Shown piece after piece: positions 14,987 through 23,684 of a stretch of 64,000 nt of DNA. A model generated the notes under the pieces. The model made no database searches, had not been told where the DNA came from, and saw only the letters and a program-made list of their open reading frames with translations. Both the position numbers and the translations under genes were made by a program. The DNA is from Cryptosporangium aurantiacum (GTDB taxonomy: Bacteria; Actinomycetota; Actinomycetes; Mycobacteriales; Cryptosporangiaceae). Where the stretch lies: positions 1 through 64,000 of the forward strand of contig NZ_FRCS01000009.1 of the NCBI RefSeq assembly GCF_900143005.1, written 5' to 3'. Position 1 is the stretch's first letter. Each line of letters begins with the position of its first letter.

Positions 14987-15853
14987 TCACAGTGCACCGG
15001 GACCGGTCGTGCGGCGGATCATTGCATCCTGGGAACAGCTGGCCACCAGGCGGCCGCCCGCGGTGTGGACCTCGCCGGTTCCGTAGGCGCGACCGCCGCC
15101 GGCGAACGTGCTGCGGAACGTGAGCAGCAGCCACTCGTCGGCGGCGAACTCGTCGTGGAACGTCAGCGCATGGGTCACCGGGCCGGTGGAGAGCGTGTGG
15201 TGGGCCTGCGCCAGCCCGAGGCCGGGGTGCGGGCGCAGCGCGGTTCCGATCAGGAAACCGACGCTCGCCCAGGCCAGCAGCGGGTGGGCGGCGCCGGGCC
15301 GCGAGGTGTGGAACCGGGACCACACCCGCAGCTCCGGCGGGCCCACCGCGTCCGGGTCGCCGAGGTCGACGTCCTCGGTGAATCGGTACTCCCAGCCGTC
15401 CAGCATCGGCGGCTGCGGGTACGCCTCGTCGGGCTTCGGGACGTCCGGTAGGGCGGACGCGTGCCGGATCAGGTCGTCGTCCGGAGCGTCCAACAGCAGT
15501 TGAGCGCGGGCCAGCCGACGCTGACCCTGGCCGACGCTGACGGTCAACCCGGCGAACGTCCGCCCCTCGTGCAGCGTGTCGACGGTCAGCGTCACCGGTG
15601 CGTCCGGACGTCCGGTCCGGGCGAACGTGGTGTGGATCGACCGGACGCTCTTGCCGGGGTGCGCGGCGGCGGCGACGGCCAGTGCCTGCCCGATGAGCTG
15701 GCCGCCGAACACCGCCGGGCCGCCGGTCGTCACGCAGTCGCCCTGCCAGACCCCGGCGTCCAGCGACCGCAGCCGGAGGGCGTCGAGGACGTCGTCTACG
15801 GAGGCCCCAGAAGCGCCAGAAGCCCCAGAAGTCCCAGAAGCCCCAGAAACCAC
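14987..15853 (-). CDS. TesB-like acyl-CoA thioesterase (288 aa)
   Basis: Releases free acids from acyl-CoA. It shows the double hot-dog arrangement of TesB-like proteins: VFGGQLIGQALAVAAAAHPGKSVRSIH in the first half, then LLAWASVGFLIGTAL and THALTFHDEFAADEWLLL in the second. The final motif GRAYGTGEVHTAGGRLVASCSQDAMIR carries the family's conserved Gln. The N-terminus is a low-complexity Gly-Ala-Ser stretch made by a 9-base tandem repeat. It lies 12 bases downstream of an SDR gene in the amidohydrolase-crotonase-SDR run, so it is probably the last step-gene of the same operon. Confidence 0.85.
   Translation of the reverse strand: MVSGASGTSGASGASGASVDDVLDALRLRSLDAGVWQGDCVTTGGPAVFGGQLIGQALAVAAAAHPGKSVRSIHTTFARTGRPDAPVTLTVDTLHEGRTFAGLTVSVGQGQRRLARAQLLLDAPDDDLIRHASALPDVPKPDEAYPQPPMLDGWEYRFTEDVDLGDPDAVGPPELRVWSRFHTSRPGAAHPLLAWASVGFLIGTALRPHPGLGLAQAHHTLSTGPVTHALTFHDEFAADEWLLLTFRSTFAGGGRAYGTGEVHTAGGRLVASCSQDAMIRRTTGPGAL
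15805..15849. repeat. Five 9-base tandem repeats inside the thioesterase start
   Basis: Units such as CCCCAGAAG and CGCCAGAAG repeat five times in phase with the reading frame and encode a run of Ser-Gly-Ala/Thr. Gain or loss of a unit would keep the frame and change only the length of the N-terminal tail. Confidence 0.85.
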
Positions 15854-15865
15854 AGCCGGCTCCTT

Positions 15866-16657
15866 TCAGAAGTTCGTGCCGCCGTCGATGTTGATCAGCG
15901 CGCCGGTCAGGTAACCGGCTCGTGGGGAGAGGAGGAACGCGATCAGCTCACCGGCCTCCTCGGGGCGGCCCGGACGCCGCAGGGCGACGTCGAGGTGCCA
16001 CTCCTCGACCATCACCCGCTCCAGAACCCCCTCCGGCGGGACGCCGCGCTCGGCCGCGAGGTGGGCCCGCAGTCCGGACAACGCGCCGGTCTCGATCGCG
16101 CCCGGACAGACGCAGTTCGCCCGGACGCCCCGGGGCCCGTACGCCTTCGCGATGCCTTTGGTGAACGTGGCGACGCCACTCTTGAGCGAGGCGTAGGGCA
16201 GCCGGGCGATTTCCGGGGCGCGGATGCTGTAGGCGGCGGTGGTGACGATCGTGCCGCCCTTGCGTTCGACGTAGGGCAGCGCGGCCTGGACGCTGCGGAC
16301 GGTGCCGAGCAGGACGTCCTGGAACGCGGCGGTCCAGCGCTCGTCGTCCACCTCGATCGGGTCGTGTCCGATCAGGCCGGTCGTGACCGCGATCCCGTCG
16401 AGGCCGCCGAGCCGCTCGGCGGCCTCGGTGACCGCCGCGGCGGCCGACCCGGGGTGGCTGACGTCCGCGGCCACCGCGAACGCCTCGGCCGCACCCGCCT
16501 CGGACAGAGTCGAGGCGGCTTCGGTGCCGCGACCGGCGTCGCGGCCCACGACGGCGAGACGCGCGCCGTCGTGGGCCAGCTCCCGTGCCGCCGCGAACCC
16601 CATGCCGGCGGTGCCACCGACGACGACGTAGGCCCGGTCGCGGACGAGGAGGTCCAT
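15866..16657 (-). CDS. Short-chain dehydrogenase/reductase (263 aa)
   Basis: An NAD(P)-dependent oxidoreductase of the classical SDR type. The Rossmann motif is YVVVGGTAGMGFAAA, a variant of TGxxxGIG. Instead of the usual NNAG, this protein has TTGLIG. The catalytic Tyr-x3-Lys is LPYASLKSG, preceded by Ser/Thr in IVTTAAYS. The C-terminus reads YLTGALINIDGG. It overlaps the crotonase gene by one base (TAATG). Its place between crotonase and thioesterase suggests oxidation of a 3-hydroxyacyl-CoA or related alcohol; this is inferred. Confidence 0.85.
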   Translation of the reverse strand: MDLLVRDRAYVVVGGTAGMGFAAARELAHDGARLAVVGRDAGRGTEAASTLSEAGAAEAFAVAADVSHPGSAAAAVTEAAERLGGLDGIAVTTGLIGHDPIEVDDERWTAAFQDVLLGTVRSVQAALPYVERKGGTIVTTAAYSIRAPEIARLPYASLKSGVATFTKGIAKAYGPRGVRANCVCPGAIETGALSGLRAHLAAERGVPPEGVLERVMVEEWHLDVALRRPGRPEEAGELIAFLLSPRAGYLTGALINIDGGTNF

Positions 16658-17529
16658 TATTTGGTCCTCGCGGCGCGCCAGTCGACGATGCCGTCCTCGG
16701 GCCGCGCGAGCGGGAACTTGTCGTCGTGGATCTGCGCCCAGTGCGCGTGGTTGAGCTCGTGCAGCGTGAAGCAGGAGTTCAGCGCGTTGGTGAAGCCCAT
16801 CTGGTCGACGGTCTGGTTGACCGACTCCTTGATCAGGAGCGACGTGACGGTGGGCAGCCGGGCGATCGTGCGCGCGAACTCCAGCGTCTTCTCCGGCAGC
16901 TCGGCCTCCGGGTAGAGCTTGCTGATCATGCCCAGGCGGTGCGCCTCGTCCGCGGTCAGCGAATCGCCGGTGAGCAGCAGCTCCTTGGCCTTGCGCGGCC
17001 CGAACTCCCACGGGTGGCCGAAGTACTCGACGCCGCACATGCCCAGCCGCTGCCCGACGACGTCCGAGAACACGGTGTCGTCCGCGGAGACGATCAGGTC
17101 GCAGGCCCACATCAGCATCAGGCCCGCGGAGAACACCTTGCCGTGGACCTGCGCGATCGTGATCTTCCGCAGGTCGCGCCAGCGCTTGGTGTTCTGGAAG
17201 AAGTAGTGCCACTCCTGCAGGTACAGCCGCTCGACGCTGCTGCGGCTGCCGCCGTTGACCTGCCAGGTCGGGTGCTGGCCGGGGCCGGGCGTGACCTCCG
17301 CGATGCTCTGCTTCGAGCCGACGTCGTGGCCGGCGGAGAACATCGGCCCGGCGCCGCCGAGGATCACGACCCGGACGTCGTCGTCGGCCTCGGCGGCGAG
17401 GAACGCCTCGTTGAGCTCGACGAGCAGGCCGCGGTTCTGTGCGTTGCGCTGGTCGGGGCGGTTGAGCAGGATCCGGACGATCGCGCCGTCGTCGAGCGTC
17501 TCGACCGTGAGGTACTCGTAGTCGCTCAC
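16657..17529 (-). CDS. Enoyl-CoA hydratase/isomerase (crotonase) family protein (290 aa)
   Basis: Member of the crotonase superfamily acting on CoA thioesters. The CoA-binding/oxyanion segments are GPMFSAGHDVG and GKVFSAGLMLMWACDLIVSA. At the two places where bacterial enoyl-CoA hydratases have their catalytic Glu pair, this protein shows Met (in LMLMWACD) and no acidic residue of the QPE type (ADDTVFSDVVGQRLG). The following GVEYFGHPWEFGPRKAKELL is typical of an actinobacterial subfamily. The reaction may therefore not be plain hydration. The GTG start overlaps the amidohydrolase stop by 4 bases (GTGA). Confidence 0.82.
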   Translation of the reverse strand: MSDYEYLTVETLDDGAIVRILLNRPDQRNAQNRGLLVELNEAFLAAEADDDVRVVILGGAGPMFSAGHDVGSKQSIAEVTPGPGQHPTWQVNGGSRSSVERLYLQEWHYFFQNTKRWRDLRKITIAQVHGKVFSAGLMLMWACDLIVSADDTVFSDVVGQRLGMCGVEYFGHPWEFGPRKAKELLLTGDSLTADEAHRLGMISKLYPEAELPEKTLEFARTIARLPTVTSLLIKESVNQTVDQMGFTNALNSCFTLHELNHAHWAQIHDDKFPLARPEDGIVDWRAARTK

Positions 17530-18767
17530 GCGGCAAGCACCGACTCGGTCGGGTCGACGCCCATCAGGCGGGCCAGGTTGCCACCCATGATCTTCGCCTT
17601 GTCCTCTTCTTTCAGGGGCTCGATCTCGTCGACGAACGTGACCGGGTCGAACATGCCCTCGGGGTGCGGGTAGTCGGAGCCGAAGACGACGCGGTCGACG
17701 CCGACGGTCTCGACCAGGCCGACGACGTCCTCCTCGTAGAACGGGTTGAAGACCACCGACCGCAGCAGCGCCTCGATCGGGTCCTCGTCGAAGATGTCCG
17801 GCCGCCGGTCGTAGACGCTGCGCAGGCCGTCGATCATCGGCTTGACCCAGACGCTGCCGTTCTCGATCGGCATGAACCGGATGTCCGGGAAGCGCGTCGC
17901 GAGGCCGTGAGTGACGATCGAGGTGACGAGGTCCTTGATCGTCCGGTGCTCGGCGGAGACCACCGCGGAGAACGCCGACGGACGGCCCTTGGCGAACGGG
18001 ACGTACTCGCCGACGTGCCCCTCCCACTCGTTGAGGTAGCGGGTGAAACCGTCGTCGGAGGCGTGCAGGCCGACGACGATGCCGGCGTCCTGGACGATCT
18101 TCCAGAACCGGTCGTACTCCGGCAGCGCCAGCGAGCGGCGCCGTCCGCCGTAGTCGGGCACGGGCGCGGGCCGGATGAGGACGGCGCGAGCGCCGCGTTC
18201 GAGCACCCACTCCAGCTCGGCGATCGCCTTGTCCACGATGGGCAGCGTGATCACCGGCGTCGGGAAGATCCGGTTCTCGAAGTTGAACGTCCAGTGCTCG
18301 TGCATCCACTGGTTGAGCGCGTGGATGACGGCGTGGGTGGCGTCCGGGTCGTCGGCCAGGCGCTCCTCCAGGAGGCTGGCCAGCGTCGGCCACATCATCG
18401 ACCGGTCGATCTTGAGCTCGTCCAGGAGCTCCAGCCGCTCGGCCGGGTTGAAGAACGCCGGGATCGCCTCGATGTAGCGCGGCGGTGGCGCGATCTCCTT
18501 GTCTCCGGGCTGGGCCTTCGTCTTCGACGACGGGTTCTTGAGCCGGAACTCGAGCTCCTGGGCGCCGGGCGGAGCGACCTTGTTGAACGTCGGGTTCGGG
18601 ATGTACTCGCTGATCACGTTCCGTAAGGCGATCTTCGTGCGGCCGTTGATCTGCACGTACTTCACCAGGCCCGCGTACTCCTCGGGCAGGTACTTCGTGA
18701 ACGCGTCGGTGGTCTCGTACATGTGGTTGTCGGCGTCGAAGACCGGATAGTCGAGCTTCCTGGACAC
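17526..18767 (-). CDS. Amidohydrolase-family (TIM-barrel metal hydrolase) protein (413 aa)
   Basis: A metal-dependent hydrolase or decarboxylase of the amidohydrolase_2 type. The first metal motif region is YPVFDADNHMYE (D-x-D-x-H), later His in VGLHASDDGF and Asp in VVFGSDYPHPEGM. The length is normal. The GTG at 18767 with AGGAGGGAC just upstream is preferred over the ATG at 18824, which would add residues unlike the family. In actinobacteria such proteins often sit in steroid or aromatic catabolic clusters, consistent with the coupled crotonase, SDR and thioesterase here. The substrate is unknown. Confidence 0.83.
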   Translation of the reverse strand: MSRKLDYPVFDADNHMYETTDAFTKYLPEEYAGLVKYVQINGRTKIALRNVISEYIPNPTFNKVAPPGAQELEFRLKNPSSKTKAQPGDKEIAPPPRYIEAIPAFFNPAERLELLDELKIDRSMMWPTLASLLEERLADDPDATHAVIHALNQWMHEHWTFNFENRIFPTPVITLPIVDKAIAELEWVLERGARAVLIRPAPVPDYGGRRRSLALPEYDRFWKIVQDAGIVVGLHASDDGFTRYLNEWEGHVGEYVPFAKGRPSAFSAVVSAEHRTIKDLVTSIVTHGLATRFPDIRFMPIENGSVWVKPMIDGLRSVYDRRPDIFDEDPIEALLRSVVFNPFYEEDVVGLVETVGVDRVVFGSDYPHPEGMFDPVTFVDEIEPLKEEDKAKIMGGNLARLMGVDPTESVLAA

Positions 18768-18815
18768 GTCGTCCCTCCTCAGCGATGAGGGGCCGACTGT
18801 ATCCAGCTTGTGAAC

Positions 18816-18833
18816 TTCATTCAATAGAGTGAA
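18816..18833. promoter_or_regulatory. Palindromic site upstream of the amidohydrolase operon
   Basis: TTCATTC and GAGTGAA arms around AATA form an imperfect 18-base palindrome (6 of 7 pairs), between the TetR stop and the amidohydrolase start. It is a likely operator for the adjacent TetR protein; this is inferred from symmetry and place. Confidence 0.5.
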
Positions 18834-18846
18834 CGAGATTCAGACT

Positions 18847-19455
18847 CTAGGCCTGGAGGGCCTTCCGGGCCACGTCGAGGAACGTGTCGAGCGGGATGTC
18901 GACGTGGGTCTGCGCGAGTACCAGGCCGCCGACGTACTGCGCGAGGTCGCGGGGCTCGCCGGCGCGCACCGTCCCGTCGCGCTGCCCCTCGTCGATCGCG
19001 CTCGCGTAGGCCTCGAGGATCATCCGGAAGTTCCCGCGACCGGTCGGCGAGCGCTCGGGCGCGAGCGAGCTGATCGTGAACCGCGCGTGGTCGGGGAACT
19101 CGTGCAACGTGCGGACCGCGGTGGACGCCATCGCCAGCAGCTTGTCCATTCCGGAGCCGGGGGCATCGGCGCAGGCCGCGAGCCGTTCGACCAGCGCGGC
19201 GGCGTGCCGGTCGAGCACGGCGGCGTAAACGGCGTCCTTGCTCGGGAAGAAGTTGTAGATGCCGCCGACCGAGTAGCCGCTGCCGGCGGCGATCTTCTCC
19301 AGGCTCGTGCCCTCGTAGCCGTGTTCGGCGAAGAGCTCCGCGGCGACGCCGAGGATCTCGCGTCGTCGGCTCTCCATCCGCTGCACGCGACGGCGTTCGC
19401 GGGGGCTGAGCTCGGTCGGCTCGGCGGGGACTTCGGGAAGTGGATCTGTCGGCAC
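18847..19455 (-). CDS. TetR-family regulator (202 aa)
   Basis: The helix-turn-helix is clear at residues about 30-75: EILGVAAELFAEHGYEGTSL then IAAGSGYSVGGIYNFFPSKDAVYA. The long charged N-terminal tail (PTELSPRERRRVQRMESRRR) and the all-helical ligand domain are typical. It reads in the same direction as the amidohydrolase operon, with an 18-base palindrome in the gap. It probably represses that operon until an acyl-CoA or similar ligand appears. Confidence 0.86.
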   Translation of the reverse strand: MPTDPLPEVPAEPTELSPRERRRVQRMESRRREILGVAAELFAEHGYEGTSLEKIAAGSGYSVGGIYNFFPSKDAVYAAVLDRHAAALVERLAACADAPGSGMDKLLAMASTAVRTLHEFPDHARFTISSLAPERSPTGRGNFRMILEAYASAIDEGQRDGTVRAGEPRDLAQYVGGLVLAQTHVDIPLDTFLDVARKALQA

Positions 19456-19643
19456 GCTGCACAGTGTGGCATGTGACTCAGAGGCCTGAACCCGACTCGT
19501 TTTGGCGAATGGGCTTCAGGTTAGCGGCGGGGTCTTCGGGTGGGCCGGCCGCGCGGTAACTGGTTGAATAGAGGCGTCAACTACTGTTTTGCGGGTATAT
19601 GTCGCTTATCTGATGTTGTCGGGTGGGTAGGGGCGGATCAACG

Positions 19644-21254
19644 ATGACACTGGATGACACGGCGCGCTCGAACCGCGGCGGTGGGCTGGCGAACCTCCCG
19701 GTCGCGATGAAGTTCCTGGCGGCGGTCGGGATCATGGCCGTCTGCCTGATCGCGATGGTGGGGTTCGCCGCCAGCGGGCTGCAGCGGGTCGAGTCGAAGT
19801 CCAACCAGATGCGGACCGCGGCCGCGCTGGGTTCCCAGCTCCAGCAGCTGAAGGCGCTCGCGATCAGCGAACGGTTGAACACGCTCAACTACTTCATGTC
19901 CAGTGCGACGTTCCGCCAGAAACAGCTGGCCACCCTGCAGACGATCGACGCGACGATGACGACGCTGGGCGAGTCGTACTTCCCCGCGGCCAAGAGCGTC
20001 AACAACGCGGCGGCCACCCGGCTGGAGACCGCGTTGGCCGAGTACGACACCCTGCGCGACGACGAGATGCTTCCGGCGGCCAACGCGAACAACTTGAAGG
20101 CGTTCTGGGTCGGATGGAACAAGGCGACGGCGCTGAGCACGGAGATCGACGCCGACATCACCACGCTGGGCGAGACACACACGTCCATGTTCACGTCGGC
20201 CGTGGACGAGGTGCGCACGACGAAGTCCAGCGTTCTGACGCTGCTGATCGTGGCCGGGGTCGCCGCGCTGCTCCTCGGCGTCGGCGTCGCCTGGTGGATG
20301 GCGCGGGCCGTCGTCGGCCGTCTCCGACGGGTCACCACCGTCCTCCAGGCGATCGCTGCCGGCGACCTCACCCGCACCGCCGAGGTGACCGGCCGGGACG
20401 AGGTCGGGGTCGCGGCGCGGGCCGTCGACGAGGCGACCGCGTCGATCCGCGAGACGGTGTCCGCCCTGTCGGAGTCGGCCCGCACGCTGGCCGACTCCTC
20501 CCGGGACCTGTCAGCCTCGGCCGAGTCGATCGCCGGCACTGCGGACGACACGTCGAGCCAGGCCAGCCTGCTGGCCAGCGCGTCCGAAGACGTGTCACGG
20601 AACGTGCAGACCGCCGCGGCGGGCACCGAGGAGATGGGCTCGGCGATCCGGGAGATCTCGCAGTCGGCCAACGACGCCGCCGGCGTCGCCTCGCAGGCGG
20701 TGACCGCCGCCTCCACGACGAACGCGACCGTGGCCAAGCTCGGCGAGTCGTCGGCGGAGATCGGCAACGTCGTCAAGGTCATCACGTCGATCGCCGAGCA
20801 GACGAACCTGCTGGCGCTCAACGCGACGATCGAGGCGGCCCGCGCCGGGGAAGCGGGCAAGGGCTTCGCGGTCGTCGCCAACGAGGTGAAGGACCTCGCG
20901 CAGGAGACCGCGAAGGCGACCGAGGACATCTCCAAGCGGGTGGAAGCCATTCAGGCCGACACCAGCAGCGCGGTCGTCGCGATCGAGCAGATCTCGGAGA
21001 TCATCGCGAAGATCAACGACTACCAGATGACGATCGCCAGCGCGGTCGAGGAGCAGACCGCGACCACGAACGAGATGAGCCGGTCGATCGCCGAGGCGTC
21101 GGCGGGTTCGGCGAGCATCGCGGGCAGCATCGCCGGGGTCGCCGCGGCGGCGCAGACCACGAGCGCCACGGTCACCGAGACCCGGCGCTCGGCCGAACAG
21201 CTCGCGAGCATGTCCACGCAGCTGCAGAGCCTGGTGAGCCGCTTCCGGTCGTGA
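19644..21254 (+). CDS. Methyl-accepting chemotaxis protein (536 aa)
   Basis: A transmembrane chemoreceptor. A first helix ([20 protein letters not shown], about residues 22-42) is followed by a short extracellular helical domain of about 150 residues and a second helix ([23 protein letters not shown]). Then come a HAMP segment ([19 protein letters not shown]) and the signalling domain. The hairpin tip is well conserved, [19 protein letters not shown] then [16 protein letters not shown], where the protein would bind CheA/CheW. The ATG at 19644 is used. The upstream 188 bases are A/T-rich around 19556-19616, including TATATG. No other chemotaxis genes are in the window, so the partners lie elsewhere. 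Confidence 0.92.
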   Translation: MTLDDTARSNRGGGLANLPVAMKFLAAVGIMAVCLIAMVGFAASGLQRVESKSNQMRTAAALGSQLQQLKALAISERLNTLNYFMSSATFRQKQLATLQTIDATMTTLGESYFPAAKSVNNAAATRLETALAEYDTLRDDEMLPAANANNLKAFWVGWNKATALSTEIDADITTLGETHTSMFTSAVDEVRTTKSSVLTLLIVAGVAALLLGVGVAWWMARAVVGRLRRVTTVLQAIAAGDLTRTAEVTGRDEVGVAARAVDEATASIRETVSALSESARTLADSSRDLSASAESIAGTADDTSSQASLLASASEDVSRNVQTAAAGTEEMGSAIREISQSANDAAGVASQAVTAASTTNATVAKLGESSAEIGNVVKVITSIAEQTNLLALNATIEAARAGEAGKGFAVVANEVKDLAQETAKATEDISKRVEAIQADTSSAVVAIEQISEIIAKINDYQMTIASAVEEQTATTNEMSRSIAEASAGSASIAGSIAGVAAAAQTTSATVTETRRSAEQLASMSTQLQSLVSRFRS

Positions 21255-21258
21255 TCGG

Positions 21259-22746
21259 TCAGCGCTGCCGGGAGAGCAGCGCGAGCAGGAGCGCGGCGCG
21301 GTCCTGGGCGGAGTCCAGGTCCAGGCCGGTGAGTTCGGCGACCCGCGCGATCCGGTGCCGCAGCGTGTGCCGGTGCACGCCGAGCGCCCGGGACGCGGTC
21401 TCCCACGACCCGTTGTGGTTGAGGAAGACGTCCAGGGACCGGATCAGCTCCGGGTGGTCCTGCAGCGGCGCCAGCAGGTCGTCGGCCAGGTGCGTCACCG
21501 CGCCGTGGACCGCGTCGTCGGCGAACAGGGCGGGCAGCCGTAGCTCGCCGAACCGGGCGACCCGGCGGCGCGCGGTGCGCGCGGTCGCCGCCGCGTACCC
21601 GGCCGCGCGGACGGCCGCGGGCAGGCCGGCGGCGGTGGTGCCGCCGCTGATGCCGAGCGTGAGGTCGGCGGCGCTGACGGCGTCGACGACGGTCTCCTGG
21701 TCGGCGGCCCGCACCACGACGACGACGCCGTCCGGCCGGCCAGTGAGCAGGTACGGGCAGCCGGGCTCGGCGTCCAGCAGCTGCGCGACGTGCTGGGCCA
21801 GGGCGAGGTGCGACCGGCTTCCCTGCACCAGGATCGCCACCACTCGGTCGGTCGGCGCGAACCCGAGGTGACGCAGTGGCCGGGACGCCGCCTCCGCGGT
21901 CAGGCCCCCGTCGAGCAGCGTGCCGAGCACCGCCGCCCGCAGCGCCCGGTGCGCCTCGACGACCTCCCGCGGCCGTTCGAGCTCCAACGCCAGCAGCGAC
22001 GCCGCGTGGGTGAGCAGCAGCTGGTCGACGTGGTCGAGTTCCTGGCGGGTGGCGGCCGCGAGCCAGCCCCGCCGCGTCCCGCCCGCACCGAGCGACTGGA
22101 TCACCAGGTGGCCGTCCTCGTCGGAGGCGCTCAACCCCAGCGGGCCCGGCGTGCGGGCGCGGGTGCCCAGCTCGGCGCGGACGCGGGTGAGTAGTGCGGT
22201 GCCGTCGCCGGGTGCGGCGGCGAGCACGGTCTGGTGGACGTCGGCCACGACGACCCCGGCGTCCAGCGCCTTGGCCAGGCCGCGGACGATGCCGGTGATC
22301 CCGCCGTTCAGCGCCGACCGGGTGATCCGGTGCTGCGCGGACAGCACACGCTGCACGGACGCGGTGCGCTCCCGGGCCAGCGCGTCGGCCACCGCCCGGA
22401 TGATCGCGAGGAACGGCGTCGGGAGCGGCACCTCCAGCAGCACCAGCCCGCGAGCCTCGCACTGCCCGGCCAGCGCGGCCGGCATCCGGGCGTGGCCCAG
22501 CCCGGTCCCGAACCCGATCCCGGTGACCCCGGTGTCGGCCAGCCGGTCGACGTAGTCCCGCTGCGCCTGGGTGGCGCGGGGGAGCCGGAGGCCGGTGGTG
22601 AGAACCAGCTCGCCGCCCGCCAGCCAGGGCGTCGGATCGACCAGCTCCACCGCGTGGGCCCAGCGGACGACCGCACCGGGATCGCCGGTGACCAGACGCA
22701 GATCGAGCTGCGGAAGGCCCAGTAGGTCGGTGACCGTCACCGGCAT
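21259..22746 (-). CDS. PucR-family transcriptional regulator (495 aa)
   Basis: The N-terminal PucR domain (VTVTDLLGLPQLDLRLVTG to about residue 125, with WLAGGELVLTTGLRLP) is followed by a GGDEF-like middle region. The C-terminal helix-turn-helix of the PucR/CdaR type is VFLNHNGSWETASRALGVHR followed by HTLRHRIARVAELTGLDLD. The family activates genes for purine, amino-acid or other catabolism. The ATG at 22746 starts just before the conserved domain. It is divergent from the SDR-ALDH-acyl-CoA synthetase set (148 bases apart), which is its most likely target. Confidence 0.88.
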   Translation of the reverse strand: MPVTVTDLLGLPQLDLRLVTGDPGAVVRWAHAVELVDPTPWLAGGELVLTTGLRLPRATQAQRDYVDRLADTGVTGIGFGTGLGHARMPAALAGQCEARGLVLLEVPLPTPFLAIIRAVADALARERTASVQRVLSAQHRITRSALNGGITGIVRGLAKALDAGVVVADVHQTVLAAAPGDGTALLTRVRAELGTRARTPGPLGLSASDEDGHLVIQSLGAGGTRRGWLAAATRQELDHVDQLLLTHAASLLALELERPREVVEAHRALRAAVLGTLLDGGLTAEAASRPLRHLGFAPTDRVVAILVQGSRSHLALAQHVAQLLDAEPGCPYLLTGRPDGVVVVVRAADQETVVDAVSAADLTLGISGGTTAAGLPAAVRAAGYAAATARTARRRVARFGELRLPALFADDAVHGAVTHLADDLLAPLQDHPELIRSLDVFLNHNGSWETASRALGVHRHTLRHRIARVAELTGLDLDSAQDRAALLLALLSRQR

Positions 22747-22894
22747 GCCACACCCCTGGACGGATCGTCGTTCGGGCGGGGGCGGATCACGCCGTTTCGG
22801 TGCGATCGCCCCCCGACCTCGGCGAACGTAGCACGGGCGCACTTCCGAGCCAGAAGCGGCTTTTTGCGGAAAGACTTACTGTAACGTCGGGACC

Positions 22895-23656
22895 ATGACC
22901 TTCGGCCTTGAACTCAAGGGCAGGCGCGCGCTGGTCACCGGCGCCGGTCAGGGCGTCGGCCGGGGCATCGTCCACGGGCTGGCCGCGGCCGGGGCGGACG
23001 TGATCGTCAACGACCTGCGGATCGAGCGCGCACAGGAGGTCGCCGACGAGATCGGCGGCACCGCGGCCGCGTTCGACGTCACCGACTACGACGCGGTGAC
23101 CGACGCGATCGCCGCGCTCGACGACGTCGACATCCTGGTGAACAACGCCGGCAACGCCGGCGCGGAAGGATTCGCGGGCCTCGGGCGGTTCGTCGACACC
23201 CGGCCGTCGGACTGGGAACCGTTCTTCCGGGTCAACCTGTACGGCGTCCTGCACTGCACGCACGCGGTGCTGCCCGGGATGATCGACCGGGGCTGGGGCC
23301 GGGTGATAACGATCAGCTCCGATTCCGGACGCACGGGCGAGGCGAACATGGCCGCCTACGCCGCGTCCAAGGCCGGCGCGGCTGGGCTGACGCGGGCGCT
23401 GGCCGTCGAGACCGGCCGGTACGGGATCACGGTCAACACGATCGCGCTCGGCACGATGCGGACCGAAGCCACCGAGGGACTGTGGGCCGATCCGGACAAC
23501 CCGCACGCCAAGCAACTCCTGCGGCGCTACGCCGTCCGCCGTCCCGGCCTGCCCGAGGACGCCGCAGCGCTGACCGTGTTCCTGGCCAGCGGGCACGCGT
23601 CCTGGATCACCGGCCAGACCTATCCCGTCAACGGCGGGATCTCGTTCGCTCAATGA
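22895..23656 (+). CDS. Short-chain dehydrogenase/reductase (253 aa)
   Basis: A classical SDR. The cofactor loop is ALVTGAGQGVGRGI, the NNAG motif is VDILVNNAGNAG, the catalytic Ser lies in VITISSDSG and the Tyr-x3-Lys is YAASKAG. The Asp of VNDLRIER after the second strand favours NAD(H). The C-terminus, ITGQTYPVNGGISFAQ, is typical. It leads an operon with ALDH and acyl-CoA synthetase. A TTAC-T-GTAA dyad (22876-22884) lies 11 bases before the start. The likely job is alcohol or 3-hydroxyacyl oxidation before the aldehyde step. Confidence 0.88.
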   Translation: MTFGLELKGRRALVTGAGQGVGRGIVHGLAAAGADVIVNDLRIERAQEVADEIGGTAAAFDVTDYDAVTDAIAALDDVDILVNNAGNAGAEGFAGLGRFVDTRPSDWEPFFRVNLYGVLHCTHAVLPGMIDRGWGRVITISSDSGRTGEANMAAYAASKAGAAGLTRALAVETGRYGITVNTIALGTMRTEATEGLWADPDNPHAKQLLRRYAVRRPGLPEDAAALTVFLASGHASWITGQTYPVNGGISFAQ

Positions 23657-23684
23657 GTCCACCCCGTCAGGAGGGATGTTCGGT

